A DNA stretch of 64,000 bases. Source: Poa pratensis (taxonomy: Eukaryota > Streptophyta > Magnoliopsida > Poales > Poaceae). Made by a program: the position numbers and the translations under genes. Below the pieces are notes generated by a model. The model was not told where the DNA came from. It saw nothing but the letters and a program-made list of their open reading frames with translations, and made no database searches. The DNA lies in assembly GCA_947311845.1 (NCBI GenBank), contig CAMZMU010000071.1, forward strand, positions 20,137,399 to 20,201,398. Direction: 5' to 3'. Positions within the stretch are counted from its first letter, which is position 1, and each line of letters begins with the position of its first letter. Of the stretch, positions 45,044 to 54,831 are shown piece after piece.

Positions 45044-46107
45044 TCACTCGTCCAGTCCCGGAGTGAAGGGCACTCCGGTGGCCGGCAGCCACTGATCCCC
45101 TTCGATGAAGTTCTGAACGGTGAACTTGGCCGCCTCAGATGCATCTCGGATCACGTGGAAGCCAGGCCACTTCACCCGCCCACTCACTTCGGCGCCGGTG
45201 CCGGAGTTGTGGTACTCGCCGTAGTACATGTTGTCGACGTCGGTGCGGCCCTGCCACTGCAGCCACCCCTTGGGGTCGACGAGGCCTTGGAGCTCGCAGT
45301 CCATGAATACTACCCGCGCGTACACCTCCCACGGCCGCCCGAGGTAAGTCGCCACCGGGAAGTCGGCGCGAACGAGCTCGTCGTCGGCGACGACAGGGCA
45401 GAACTGGAACACGAATCCCGTCGGCTCGCCAGCATCTTTCCGTTTATGGGCGGTGATGATATTCGTCGACTGTTCCTTGAGCGGCTTGCGCGCCACGATT
45501 GTACACTTTTGGAAGAGCGCCGCCGCGTCGCCGCAGATGAAGTCCACCGTGCCGCAGATGCGGCAATCGCGGTAGAACTGCGTGTTCTTCTTCGCGTACA
45601 GGGTGTCTTGGAAGCCGAGGAGGGCACAACGGTACACGGCCGACCTGTCTGACGTCGACCTCAGTGCCACTGCCTGTTGGTTGACAGCTCCGGCTGTGTT
45701 TTGGATTGTTAGGTCGACGGCGAGGAAGCCTCGGCCATCAACATCTGCAAAGTAACCACACGTACACTAATTAGGTGTGGAACGCATGCATAGCTATGAT
45801 TTTTAATTGATCGTCGCAATGCATACGTGCACTTACTCACGGTGGCGCTGTCGTCCGTTTTGAAGTGACTGCCGAAGCTTCGGTCGCCGGAGATGACGGT
45901 GCGATCAATGCCATCTCCCATCAGCGTCAGGTTCCAGATGTCCTCTCCTACGGCGACGTACTCCGTGTAAAGCCCGGCCTTTACGTGGATCACGTGACGA
46001 GTGTTGCTGTTGCGAGGTGCGGCAGCCACGGCGGCGCCGATCGTCGTGTAGTTGCCGCTGCCGTCAGCTGCAACGACAGCATCGGCGACGACGTCCACGG
46101 ACCCCAT
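45044..46107 (-). CDS. Pectin methylesterase (catalytic domain only)
   Basis: There are two exons, 46107-45837 and 45744-45044, with a 92-bp intron (donor GTAAGT, acceptor TTTGCAG), giving 323 residues. The enzyme removes methyl groups from cell-wall homogalacturonan. The five family signatures are visible in order: GLYTEYV (GxYxE), QQAVALR, GFQDTLY, GTVDFICG and YLGRPWEVYARVVF. The catalytic Asp pair, the Gln residues and the Arg of LGRPW are all kept; the usual DFIFG has Cys for the second Phe. The length fits a catalytic domain without the inhibitor-like pro-region. There is no signal peptide, which is odd for a wall enzyme. A stop and a splice-acceptor-like CTTGTTCCTAG stand just before the ATG, so an upstream exon cannot be excluded. 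It looks intact. Confidence 0.85.
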
Positions 46108-46225
46108 CAGCTAGGAACAAGAAACTGAGAAACTCGATCGGTGTGTGTGTAGCTCTTGAATGAATAACTCGATGGCTATAGCGCTGTGTTTTTTATGGAC
46201 GTCAACCCACAACTCCCATCCCCTG

Positions 46226-46236
46226 TACTTATAGGA
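46226..46236 (-). promoter_or_regulatory. TATA-like box of the methylesterase gene
   Basis: The minus strand reads CCTATAAGTACAGG about 120 bp before the ATG at 46107, which would give a leader of roughly 90 nt. A stronger CCTATAAATACG lies at about 46350-46362 in a similar surrounding (cccacgtatttatagg). Which of the two is used cannot be told. Confidence 0.4.
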
Positions 46237-46362
46237 GCTGCGCACCGTCCAACAAGAGATGACATGATAAGATAACTCAGAAACAATCCGCACACGGTCG
46301 TAGTTGTCCAAACAACATACCTTTCCAAGTTAATCCAGACCTCCCACGTATTTATAGGCGCT

Positions 46363-46750
46363 GTACCATTGAGCTAATATGGTAGAAGGGGTTGCGTGGA
46401 AATGGTTGTGAAAGTCTTCCCAAATATCCTAGACCGGCCTCTAAATTAGAACATCATGGTCGGCAAGCTAACCGGCCATGCATATATAATTCCCTGGTCA
46501 TTATAAACTAGTTATTTATTCTTGCATAAAGCTGCAATCAAATTTGTGCTTGAAAATCTCGGCGTTTTCAATTCGATTCAGCAGTAGAGGAATAACCGAG
46601 CCAGGATTATTTCATGCGGTCTCCTTCTGTACACTCCCCCTACACAAAGTTTATTAGGATAACATGATCTTTTAACCGACGTTGCCTGTGTGAGTGTGAC
46701 CCAAATCAAAGCCCATAAGCATCATCACATGCACGGTACACCCGTCCATC
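46363..46750. other. Upstream flank of the methylesterase gene
   Basis: AT-rich sequence with no ORF or repeat recognised. It is followed by a Stowaway MITE. Confidence 0.4.
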
Positions 46751-46752
46751 TA

Positions 46753-47053
46753 CTCCCTCCGTACTCGAATAAGTGGACGTTTAGCATTCAAATTTTTCCA
46801 CAAAAGAGTGTACTTCTACTTTCCCAATGCACTTAAAAGTAGATAATAATGCTTCTCTCTCATCGCACGGGAATCAAGCCCAATAACATTCAACACATGG
46901 TCTCCTTTTTTTCTACATGCACTTAGCTCATTGGAGGTGGGATAATTAAAGAGGAGAGAGATGGTGTCTTGCATTTTCCCAATGCATTTTCTACTACTCT
47001 CCATAATTTGTCTTAAAATTTCTAGATGTCCACTTATTTGAGGACGGAGGGAG
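46753..47053. mobile_element. Stowaway MITE 1
   Basis: 301 bp start CTCCCTCCGTACTCGAATAA and end with the inverted match ttatttgaggacggagggag, flanked by TA (46751-46752 and 47054-47055). This is the Tc1/mariner Stowaway pattern of Triticeae. It has no coding capacity. Confidence 0.9.
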
Positions 47054-47065
47054 TACGTTCTAATA

Positions 47066-47188
47066 CTACCTCCGATCCATATTAATGGTCTCAACTTTAT
47101 CTAGATACGGATGTATCTAGTTAAGTGTTTAGACTAGATGCATCCGTATCTAGACAATGTTGAGACCATTAATATGGATCGGAGGGAG
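47066..47188. mobile_element. Stowaway MITE 2
   Basis: 123 bp start ctacctccgatccatattaa and end ttaatatggatcggagggag, flanked by TA. The arms extend far inward (about 50 bp each), so it forms one long hairpin. Confidence 0.9.
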
Positions 47189-47618
47189 TACGTGATTTAT
47201 TTCTTTTATTTCCATTCGTGATTTCGGTCTACGATCCAAAACAGTCACCCGCCCAATGACCTCTTTCAATCCCGCACGCAAATATCCGACGGCCACGTTT
47301 GACAGAAACCGGTGTCCACCAATATTTCCGATCGATCCACGGGTCGTCGCTGGCTCGCGCCTTCTCGCGTCGTCACCGGCTCGCCCCTCTTCCATCCATG
47401 TGTTACGTCGTCGCCGTTTCGACCCACTTCTTCGTAGGCTCGTCGCCAGTACGAGGACCCACGTCCTTGCCGGATCACCGCACGTACGTCTCGTTGTCTC
47501 GACACCCGTGTCATCGCTTTCTCGCACCTACGCATCTCCAGTTGACGGTCCGCTCTTTCTCTCTCCCTCGACGACTCGACGCCACCATCAGTCTTGTTGT
47601 CGGTCATTGATGGATAGA

Positions 47619-47761
47619 CTTCCTCCGTTTTTTAATATAAGATGTTTTAGGTGTTGCACATGTTGTCTAGATACATACACACCAAGACATGTCTACATAC
47701 ATTTGTGTACATGTGCATGTAGACAAATGCTAAAACATCTTATATTAAAAAACGGAGGGAG
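47619..47761. mobile_element. Stowaway MITE 3
   Basis: 143 bp start cttcctccgttttttaatat and end atattaaaaaacggagggag. The right flank is TA and the left flank is GA (probably mutated). It has a long hairpin structure. Confidence 0.85.
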
Positions 47762-48598
47762 TACCTATTATTTGGGAGTCCAAACGCAGAGTGTTATAGC
47801 AAGGGGCTCTTTCCCGCATAGGAATTCTCGAGATTTAATATCGAGCACACTTACAGCGTGTTTGGTTGCTCGCCGTGAACTCAACCTGGGATGCAAAATT
47901 GGGCGGTTTGCTTGCTTGACCCACTTCACGTATCTAGCATGCACAAATCTTAAAGGACCTAGAGCCAGGCACTCGAAGAATGGCCAAATTGGCTATTTTC
48001 ACAGAGCCACCCTCTCCGCATGCAAAAAAGGGGAACAGGGTGCTGAGCTTGCAAATGACGGAGCTGGGCGCGCGCATGCAAAAGTGCGGCGGGAAGTGTT
48101 TCGTCACCGCCCACAAATTTTGCCACCTATTTCAGCCCTTCCCTCTCACCGCACAAGCTCCCACCACCACCCCCTGCCCCATTTGAGCTCATAGCTCTAG
48201 CTGTTTTCTTCACCGACAAGCTGGTAAGCAGCGTCAGCTCCTCCTCCGGTCGACGGCAGTCGGCGGCGGGAGGCAGATACCTCTTACTCGTCTTCTCTGA
48301 GCTGCGAGCGGGCCAAGTCCGCCCTGACGATGCATGTAAGTACCGCCATGACGTAGCTTGAGCAAGTAGTGTTGCTTATCATGTTGTTACGATTTGGTAG
48401 CTTTTGATGTTGTTACATTTGATCTTCGTCCTTTCACATGTTCGACAATGGTGGTATTGATGTTGTTTTGTCAGATGTTGATGCTCTGGTAGCTATTGCC
48501 TTCATAGATCATGGTTTTGATGGTAGATCATGGTAATGTGTTACACATGGCGTTGGTAGTGCATGATGCATTTATGTTGGTCAATAACATTTTAAGAC

Positions 48599-49699
48599 AT
48601 GAGCCAAGATGAATTGAGCCTATCCCTAGTGGAGACAGATAGCCAACTTGCACTCTCCTTTGTATCGGACTCTCAGGAGTTCGAGATGGAGATATATAGT
48701 GCAGGGTATGACGACATGCCTCGTCTATCTTCTCAGCTGGTCGAGCTGCCTGATCGTGAAGTGGAGAAAATCAAGAAGTTGGCTCTCAAGGATAGCAAAG
48801 CCAAGAGCAAGGCGAGCAAGATGTGCGACCTTATCGCCTCCGGAGTTAGTACTGAGAAGGGGTTGAAGGAGGTGCACCTCACTAGCGTTGTGAAGCTGGT
48901 GTTCAATTTCTGTGGCCAGGAGGTGACCTCTAGCCAGGTGTATAATCACCTCGGGAAGTGGAGAACAAGGTGGATCTTAGTGTCCAAGCTAAAAGATCTT
49001 AGTGGTACACAGTGGGGAAGATACTCAGAGCATTGTCCCGGAGGGCGAGTACTTGAGAGGCCATATCGTGGTTAGACTAACTCCCACACTTTGTGAAAAT
49101 TATTCAAACCAGCAAACCCATTAACTATCTTACGTTGTTTTTCGTCCCTAGGATCACCCCAAAGACGCCGAGTTAACAAGCCATTGCCAACTACAACCAG
49201 ATACATGCCATCTTCTCCTTCGGCCTTGCTACTGGCAGGCATGCTCTAGGTTCGTCTGAGCCTCCTGGCACGAACACCGTTGATTATCATGTTGATTATC
49301 ATGACAGACAGGAGTCTGACAACATCCACATGGAAGGCGTTGAGAAAAATGGTGAGAAGGCTGATGATGCAGCAGCGAAACGTCCACATGATAGGACGGA
49401 GATGGGGAAGAATAGGAAACAAGGCGTACTAGTGGATGAGGAGGTTCTCATCTTCACTAGCATGACCGAGGCCGTGAGGGAGGTGGCACCTGCCATTAGA
49501 GACAACACACATGCCGACGTGCACCCTGGTCTCTACGGCCTTGTCATGGGAACAAGTGGGTTCAGTGACTCGTCGAAGATGGCGGCTTTGAGACACCTCC
49601 TGGACAACAAAGGAACAAGGTACGGGCTTTGTGAACATGGCCGAGGACCACCATAAGCTCTGGCTCACGGCCTTCCTGGCCAAGCACTACTATGTGTAG
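48599..49699 (+). pseudogene. Harbinger-type Myb/SANT-like DNA-binding protein (ORF1)
   Basis: The ATG at 48599 opens an acidic N-terminus, then KLALKDSKAKSKASKMCDLI and the Myb/SANT-like block GVSTEKGLKEVHLTSVVKLV, VYNHLGKWRTRW and SKLKDLSG. A one-base shift near 49015 leads to EDTQSIVPEGEYLRGHI. After a probable intron (to about 49150, acceptor ccctag) follow IANYNQIHAIFSFGLATGRH, the acidic linker, VLVDEEVLIFTSMTEAVREV, and another shift near 49620 into MAEDHHKLWLTAFLAKHYYV with a stop at 49699. This order is that of the Myb-like partner protein that helps PIF/Harbinger transposase bind the element ends. At least two frameshifts make it non-functional. Confidence 0.7.
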
Positions 49700-50035
49700 T
49701 GCTCGGTCTGCTAGTGGCGGTGGTATGAGCGTGCTTGATTATGATGATCACGATGATATGTGATGTATATTTTGAATAGCTAGGACAACAAAACTTCTTA
49801 TGACCTTTATATTTTGGGTAATTGAGGTGGTACGTATTCACTCGATGAACTTGTGGTAGTAGTATTACACCCTGTTTTGATGTTGTGCAAGGTTGACAAC
49901 ATACTATGCAACAAACACTTGTGTTGCTTTATGGTTTAATTAGGCATATAATGATTAATGCATGCTTTGCTTAGGCTTTCTACATTGTGATCCACCATTA
50001 GCTACGTCTGCATGCTCTTAACTTGTCCTTTTGTG

Positions 50036-50191
50036 ATGCAGTGGTACGTGGTGTATAGAGGAAGGGTTCCAGGAGTCTATGATTTCTGGGACGCTTGCTA
50101 TGCTCAAGTGGAAGGTTTCCCCAACCAGTGTTGCAAAAGGTATGCAACTAAAGAGCAGACAAAGAAGGCTTACTCCATAAACATGCACTAG
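50036..50191 (+). CDS. Short RNase H1 N-terminal / viroplasmin-like domain ORF
   Basis: The ATG at 50036 gives 51 residues: MQWYVVYRGRVPGVYDFWDA, then CYAQVEGFPNQCCKRYATKE and a tail with a stop at 50191. The pattern WYVV-x-GR-x-PGVY...W-x2-C...QV-x-GF...Y-x-T-x-E-x-A-x-x-AY is the RNase H1 N-terminal domain (also the caulimovirus viroplasmin domain), which binds RNA-DNA hybrids or double-stranded RNA in RNase H1. The RNase H catalytic part is absent. The ATG is preceded by a pyrimidine stretch and overlaps a TGATGCAG acceptor-like site, so it could instead be the last exon of the upstream Myb-type gene. It lies inside the Harbinger-like element. Confidence 0.5.
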   Translation: MQWYVVYRGRVPGVYDFWDACYAQVEGFPNQCCKRYATKEQTKKAYSINMH

Positions 50192-50591
50192 TGGAAGACA
50201 CAAAGCAGATGTGACCACAAATGGTGTGGGCAAAGGTGGAGGACAGATCGGGTGGCCGCCTCAAAGACTTGATCATCCTCGTCCAGTTAGTATCATTGTG
50301 TATTTGTTGTTCGAGTAACTCTGTATGATCATATGTGAACTTGGACCGTAATATCACCAATAGTAGATGCAAGGTAACGACAGGGCATTAACCTTCAAAC
50401 GCAAACATGGGCAACCAAACACCAGTGACCTCTAAACTCGCTTACTGCCATACGGTCTGTGATGGAACATTGTGGGCAACCAAGTGCGGTGCAGAATTTG
50501 TATGAGATCTCGTTTCTCTAGGGCCAGGCTGAGTTGGGCCACGGATGTAATGGCCCAAAAATCCATGTGGGCAACCAAACATGCCCATCAT

Positions 50592-51678
50592 TTCTGCCTC
50601 ACTTCTACCTCCTGAAGCAATTCTACAGACCTGAAATTAATTTCCTTGTTGTCCCACTCCATCGTGGTAGTTTTGAGGTACAACGGTATTTCAAAAGAGT
50701 GTTGATGACAGCGGAAATAAGGTTAAAAAATGCAGTAAAAGTTTATTAAGTTTCAGAAAATTTTAGTGTGCAATTTGTAACAACGGTAAACTAAACTGAT
50801 CTTTTTTCTTATGATTAAAAATGTACCGGTGTTTATGGTTTCACTTGATCTCTCTCATAGACATGGATTCATAAATTAAGTTCTTTATGACAAGTTATTA
50901 TGGGTGCAAGTTATATTTATTCTCAATGGTAAGTATTTATATGGGATCATGTTCACATGCTTAGAATTAAGTAATTAAACCGAGTATCGCCTTAAGTTTA
51001 GGACATGATGTTGAAAGTAATCATGTTCATGCTTAAAAACATAACACCACTCTACTATCAAAGAGAAGTTTAACGCATGCCTTTCCCATTATATCCCTAA
51101 TGAGGTAACACAAGAAATGTAAAACCATAGTTGTCCATACAAAATCACTATCTAGGACTCACCAACAGTTCTATTCCATCTAATACCCACGTAACACCCA
51201 CAAGCGTCCAGCATAGTAGTTTGATCAGAGCAGCCATACAAGGAGTAATAATATGTGTTTATAAATACACCAAAGACGTACTGATATATGCATTATATAA
51301 CATGTCTTGTATAAAAAGATTCACCACAAGGATATACAGATATGACCATAATCATGTAGACCAGTTCATATGGATCTAAAACATGACATCACATAGATAG
51401 ATGACTAAACTACTGCCACAAAGCCGTGGTCTGGAGCCTGGAGGCATCCTTTATATCGTGGAGGCAAAGTCGTTGGATATATTATCGCACGATGACCTCA
51501 TAAAAGTTGGTCGATCTATGCTCTAATGGGGGAAAAACCTGTCGAGCTAATCAATGTGCTAATGCAAACGAAAGGATTTTCTTTCTACTGATTCATCATT
51601 GCATGATGACTTTATAAAATTTGGCCGATCTGGTGGTCTCAGAGGAAGGCTGTCCATAAAAGATATTTTGAACGCACC
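50592..51678. other. AT-rich intergenic stretch
   Basis: No gene or known repeat was recognised. A weak duplicate occurs: gatgacctcataaaagttgg (51491-51510) and gatgactttataaaatttgg (51605-51624), both followed by tcgatct/ccgatct. Confidence 0.4.
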
Positions 51679-51984
51679 ATGTCAAATCATTTCTTTATTA
51701 TGAGATACTTATATGAGCTTGATATTATTGCCGCAAGTCACTCTACTCGATGTTGGATCCCCGCACCAATGAGTATAGCTAAGATAAATGTGGATGCTTT
51801 TGTATCCAGGGATAACGCGTTTGGTGTAGTTGCAGCGGTCTGTCGGAGATACGATGGTGAATTCCTAGGTGCTTCGGTTCTTGCAATTCCTACTTTCCTA
51901 GACAATACCCCGCAAATTGCTGCGGGAATGAGGGTTACCAAACAGATGCATGACATGAAGCTCATCCTTAGACAACATGAGTGA
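51679..51984 (+). pseudogene. RNase H-like fragment of a LINE-type element
   Basis: The ORF of 101 codons has WIPAPMSIAKINVDAFVSRD then GVVAAVCRRYDGEFLGASVL, matching the start of the plant RNase H-like domain (RVT_3 type) found at the end of LINE polyproteins, where W-x-PP-x-G-x-x-KINVDGA and the first catalytic Asp occur. The central catalytic Glu region and the C-terminal Asp are missing or replaced (IAAGMRVTKQMHDMKLILRQ). It is a remnant without its reverse transcriptase. Confidence 0.6.
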
Positions 51985-52112
51985 AGTCCGTTATGTGTAA
52001 ACTTGCAGAATAATGATAAAAAGAATAAGTATGCAGTGTTATCGAACACAATATACTCCTAGTACGAACTGATGCAAGTCCAGTGCAGTGCAATAATTCC
52101 TGGTTATAGCTA

Positions 52113-52210
52113 CTCCCTCTGTTCTAAATTAGATGACTTCTACTTATCAACATGTATAGGTACATCTACATGTTGATAAGTAGAAGTCATCTAATTTAGA
52201 ACGGAGTGAG
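52113..52210. mobile_element. Stowaway MITE 4, near-perfect hairpin
   Basis: 98 bp, flanked by TA (52111-52112 and 52211-52212), start ctccctctgttctaaattag. The two arms of about 45 bp pair almost without mismatch (…gatgacttctacttatcaac / gttgataagtagaagtcatc…), with a loop of only a few bases. Confidence 0.92.
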
Positions 52211-52443
52211 TACTTGTCAGTATAATACGTCAAGATTCTGGACAAATATATAGATACTAAAAATCCCATGTGCGGGCAACAATACATTGATTTGAGAAGG
52301 CATTGAGAAGAATTAGAACCCTTAGCTAAAGCATGTTGACATGGTCTGCAGGTCAATGGTAACCTAGCTAGCAAACATCTTTCCAAACTGAAACGGAAAT
52401 GTAGTAGTTGCATTAGTACAGTAAATCGTACGCTTAACTTTTA

Positions 52444-52567
52444 TTCCCTCCGTTTTAAATTACTTTGACATGCATTTGTCTAGTAACGAATATATCTAGA
52501 CATTAAACAAGTATAGATACATCCGTATTTGGATAAACCCAAATCAAGTAATTTGGAACGGAGGGAG
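52444..52567. mobile_element. Stowaway MITE 5
   Basis: 124 bp start ttccctccgttttaaattac and end gtaatttggaacggagggag, flanked by TA. Confidence 0.88.
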
Positions 52568-52608
52568 TATAAAGGATCCACAAAGGTATTAGTTTAGAAC
52601 TACATGTA

Positions 52609-52732
52609 CTCCCTCCGTTCATAAAAGGGTGTTTCGACGTATCTCAAATTTGTATGTATCTATATACTAAATCATGTCTAGATACATGCAAATTTTTGTT
52701 AGGTTGAGACATCCTTTTGTAGATGAAGGAAG
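52609..52732. mobile_element. Stowaway MITE 6
   Basis: 124 bp start ctccctccgttcataaaagg and end ccttttgtagatgaaggaag, flanked by TA. It is slightly more diverged at its right end. Confidence 0.85.
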
Positions 52733-52734
52733 TA

Positions 52735-53307
52735 TGATTTTTGCTCATATTCGAACCATGAAAATGACAAAAGCAACTACATACAAAGTATCATAGCTTC
52801 GTCAATGCAGATAGCTTCGTCGATGCAGCAGCAGTCAAGTGGTTCTTGACATGCCTGAAAAAGGACACGACTACCGCAACATGTATCTAAAAAATGTGGC
52901 TTTTAAATTCGCTCGACACCCTCATTGTACCACTAAAATTATGGAACAATAAAGCGTGTCAAGTCACCCTCAAAAATAGATCCACCGACTAGTAGCTAGC
53001 AGTGGTAGAGCGCGTCAGCACAACACATACTACCTCCGTATCAAACAGGCCCTTAGCCTCGTAGATGGTGCTATCAGGAAACGGTCTTTTAGCGCCCACA
53101 CAATATTTTTCATTTTTTGCCTTTGACGAAACACCATCCTGCTCACTGTCAATCCCACTGCCAGCCCGGTCGTGTTTCCATCTTCCAACTCATATGAAGC
53201 ACATTGCTCCCTACCATTCATCTTATTCACAGATGTGCCAGTTTCCACCTTTTTGTTATACCTTCTATGATATCATCATCTGGTGTTGACCGAAAATTCT
53301 CAAACAC
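52735..53307. other. Intergenic stretch
   Basis: No gene was recognised. A lone MITE-like end (tactacctccgtatcaaac) lies at 53029, with no matching partner. Confidence 0.4.
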
Positions 53308-53945
53308 TTGCATCATCAGAAATTAAATTCTTCTCATCCACTGCATTGCACGTGCCATCAACATGTGGAGGCATCTCAGCATTGGTGCCACCTTCACAGG
53401 AAAATGCCGCCAAGTCAGGGCCATCTGCATCAGTTCTTTGAGTACCTTCACCCGCAATGCTTTGATGTCAAGCACATTCTTCGATATGTGCACTTCACAA
53501 TTAAAAATTGTCTTCAGTTCCAATCTCCTTCAACTACATTGTAATTTGCATTTTCAGATGGTGACTGGCTGGCAGTATGGTCGATCGGCGATATAGGGGT
53601 GGTGGTTATGCTATCTTTTGAAGGAAGTAATTGATTGCCTGGGGTGCAAGTAAGCAGTCTACGGTTTCCAAGTCGAGTACAGAGTCTGAGTACAAAACTC
53701 ATGCTAATGCTAAAGCAGAGTTTGTCTGGGTTCGGTCATTGTTGCAGGAGCTTGGTGTTAATTACACATGCTCAGTCTCCGGTGTAATGGTATGACAACA
53801 TTGCTCCGACATATTGTCATCATAGCCAGTCTTTCACGCAAGAACGAAGCACATCGAGGTAGCTTTTCACTTGTTCGTGAGCGTGTTTCTCATAAGCAAT
53901 TTCAGATTCGATTCATTTCTCAATCCGTCACAACCGGTTGAGATG
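53308..53945 (+). pseudogene. Ty1/Copia polyprotein remnant (end of RT and RNase H)
   Basis: Reading with shifts, the sequence gives [66 protein letters not shown] and SFSLVRERVSHKQFQIRFIS. These match the order of the Copia RNase H region (YSDADW, SSTEAEY and HFVRERV motifs). Several frameshifts and stops break it. A CACTA-like terminus at 53946 cuts it on the right. Confidence 0.75.
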
Positions 53946-54145
53946 CACTAGTAGAAACAAGACCATTAGCCCCGGGTCGGGAGGGCCTCTAGTACCGCTT
54001 TGCACTTGGGACCACGGAATCGGGACTAGAGGCCCCAACCTCTAGTCTTATGACCCGGGTCAAAAGAGGCCCCCACGTGGCCGCTGCAGGGGGCACCTAG
54101 TCGAGGACCTCTAGTCCCGGCTCGTAATACGAGCCGGGACTAAAT
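53946..54145. mobile_element. CACTA-like MITE end
   Basis: It starts cactagtagaaacaagacca at the Copia remnant, followed by repeats of the motif ctctagtcccgg on both strands and a perfect 15-bp inverted repeat, tagtcccggctcgta / tacgagccgggacta (54112-54142). CACTAGTAGAAA with tagtcccgg subterminal repeats is a common Triticeae CACTA-derivative pattern. I could not find the other end. Confidence 0.55.
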
Positions 54146-54828
54146 ATTTTCTCCTTTTTTGTCATTTTTGGGTTTAGGATTTATGTTTCCCTTTTTTTCA
54201 TTTTGGATTTAGGGTTTATGTTTCCCATTTTGGGGTTTGGGGTTTAGGTTTATGTTTTCCTTTAGTCTCAATTATTTTTAACTCTAATCATTCTTAATTT
54301 CTCACTTCTAGTGACACTTCCCAGTCGGTCACCCATCCTCAGACTGCTCCACCTCCAGCACGCTTAACTTCTTAGTTCCTTTCCTGTGAGCTTCCAAGAA
54401 ACAACTCATGTTTTGCTGACAGTAGTATGCTATCAATCATATTAACCCTTGAACCATGATGTCACACGTCTTTATTTTGTGAATCCAAACAATTATTTAA
54501 GTAAACAAAAATAAATAAGTAATACTAATCTTGCATTCAAATAATGTTGAATTTAAATAATAATTAACTTTTTGCATGTTTGCATTTAATATTGAATAAT
54601 TCATATCTATAAATTCGTAAATCGAAATTTTACAAATAATATGTCTAAATCGATTAGAAAAAAGAGAGAAATTCAAATATGACTTCCATATCATCATGTT
54701 TGCCATAAAAACACGATAAACAAGCAATTATGCCAATAACACCTCAGAAACAAGTGAAAACATGATAAGTATACTAGTGAGTTTACTTACACCTAAAATA
54801 ACACAAGCTTGCCATGAAAACACGAAAA
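54146..54828. other. AT-rich stretch, no gene
   Basis: Simple-sequence-like repeats of gggtttaggatttatgtttc occur at 54170-54260, then AT-rich sequence. The missing right end of the CACTA-like MITE may lie here in decayed form. Confidence 0.4.
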
Positions 54829-54831
54829 TAA

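Larger units (their letters stand above)
47854..50586 (+). mobile_element. PIF/Harbinger-like element with Myb/SANT ORF
   Basis: The left end gcgtgtttggttgc (47857-47870) and the right end gcaaccaaacatgc (50571-50584) are inverted copies with one mismatch. Further copies of the right motif lie at about 50411 and 50473 (partial). Inside is a Myb/SANT-like ORF of the kind that accompanies Harbinger transposases, plus a short RNase-H1-N-like ORF. No DDE transposase is seen. I could not confirm a 3-bp TTA/TAA duplication, so the exact ends are uncertain. Confidence 0.55.

Noticed and set aside
45155..45652. 165-codon plus-strand ORF
   Set aside because: It is the antisense shadow of the pectin methylesterase exon 2.
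47256..48194. 312-codon plus-strand ORF
   Set aside because: It spans a complete Stowaway MITE (47619-47761) and the Harbinger end and has no recognisable domain. It is an accidental open frame.
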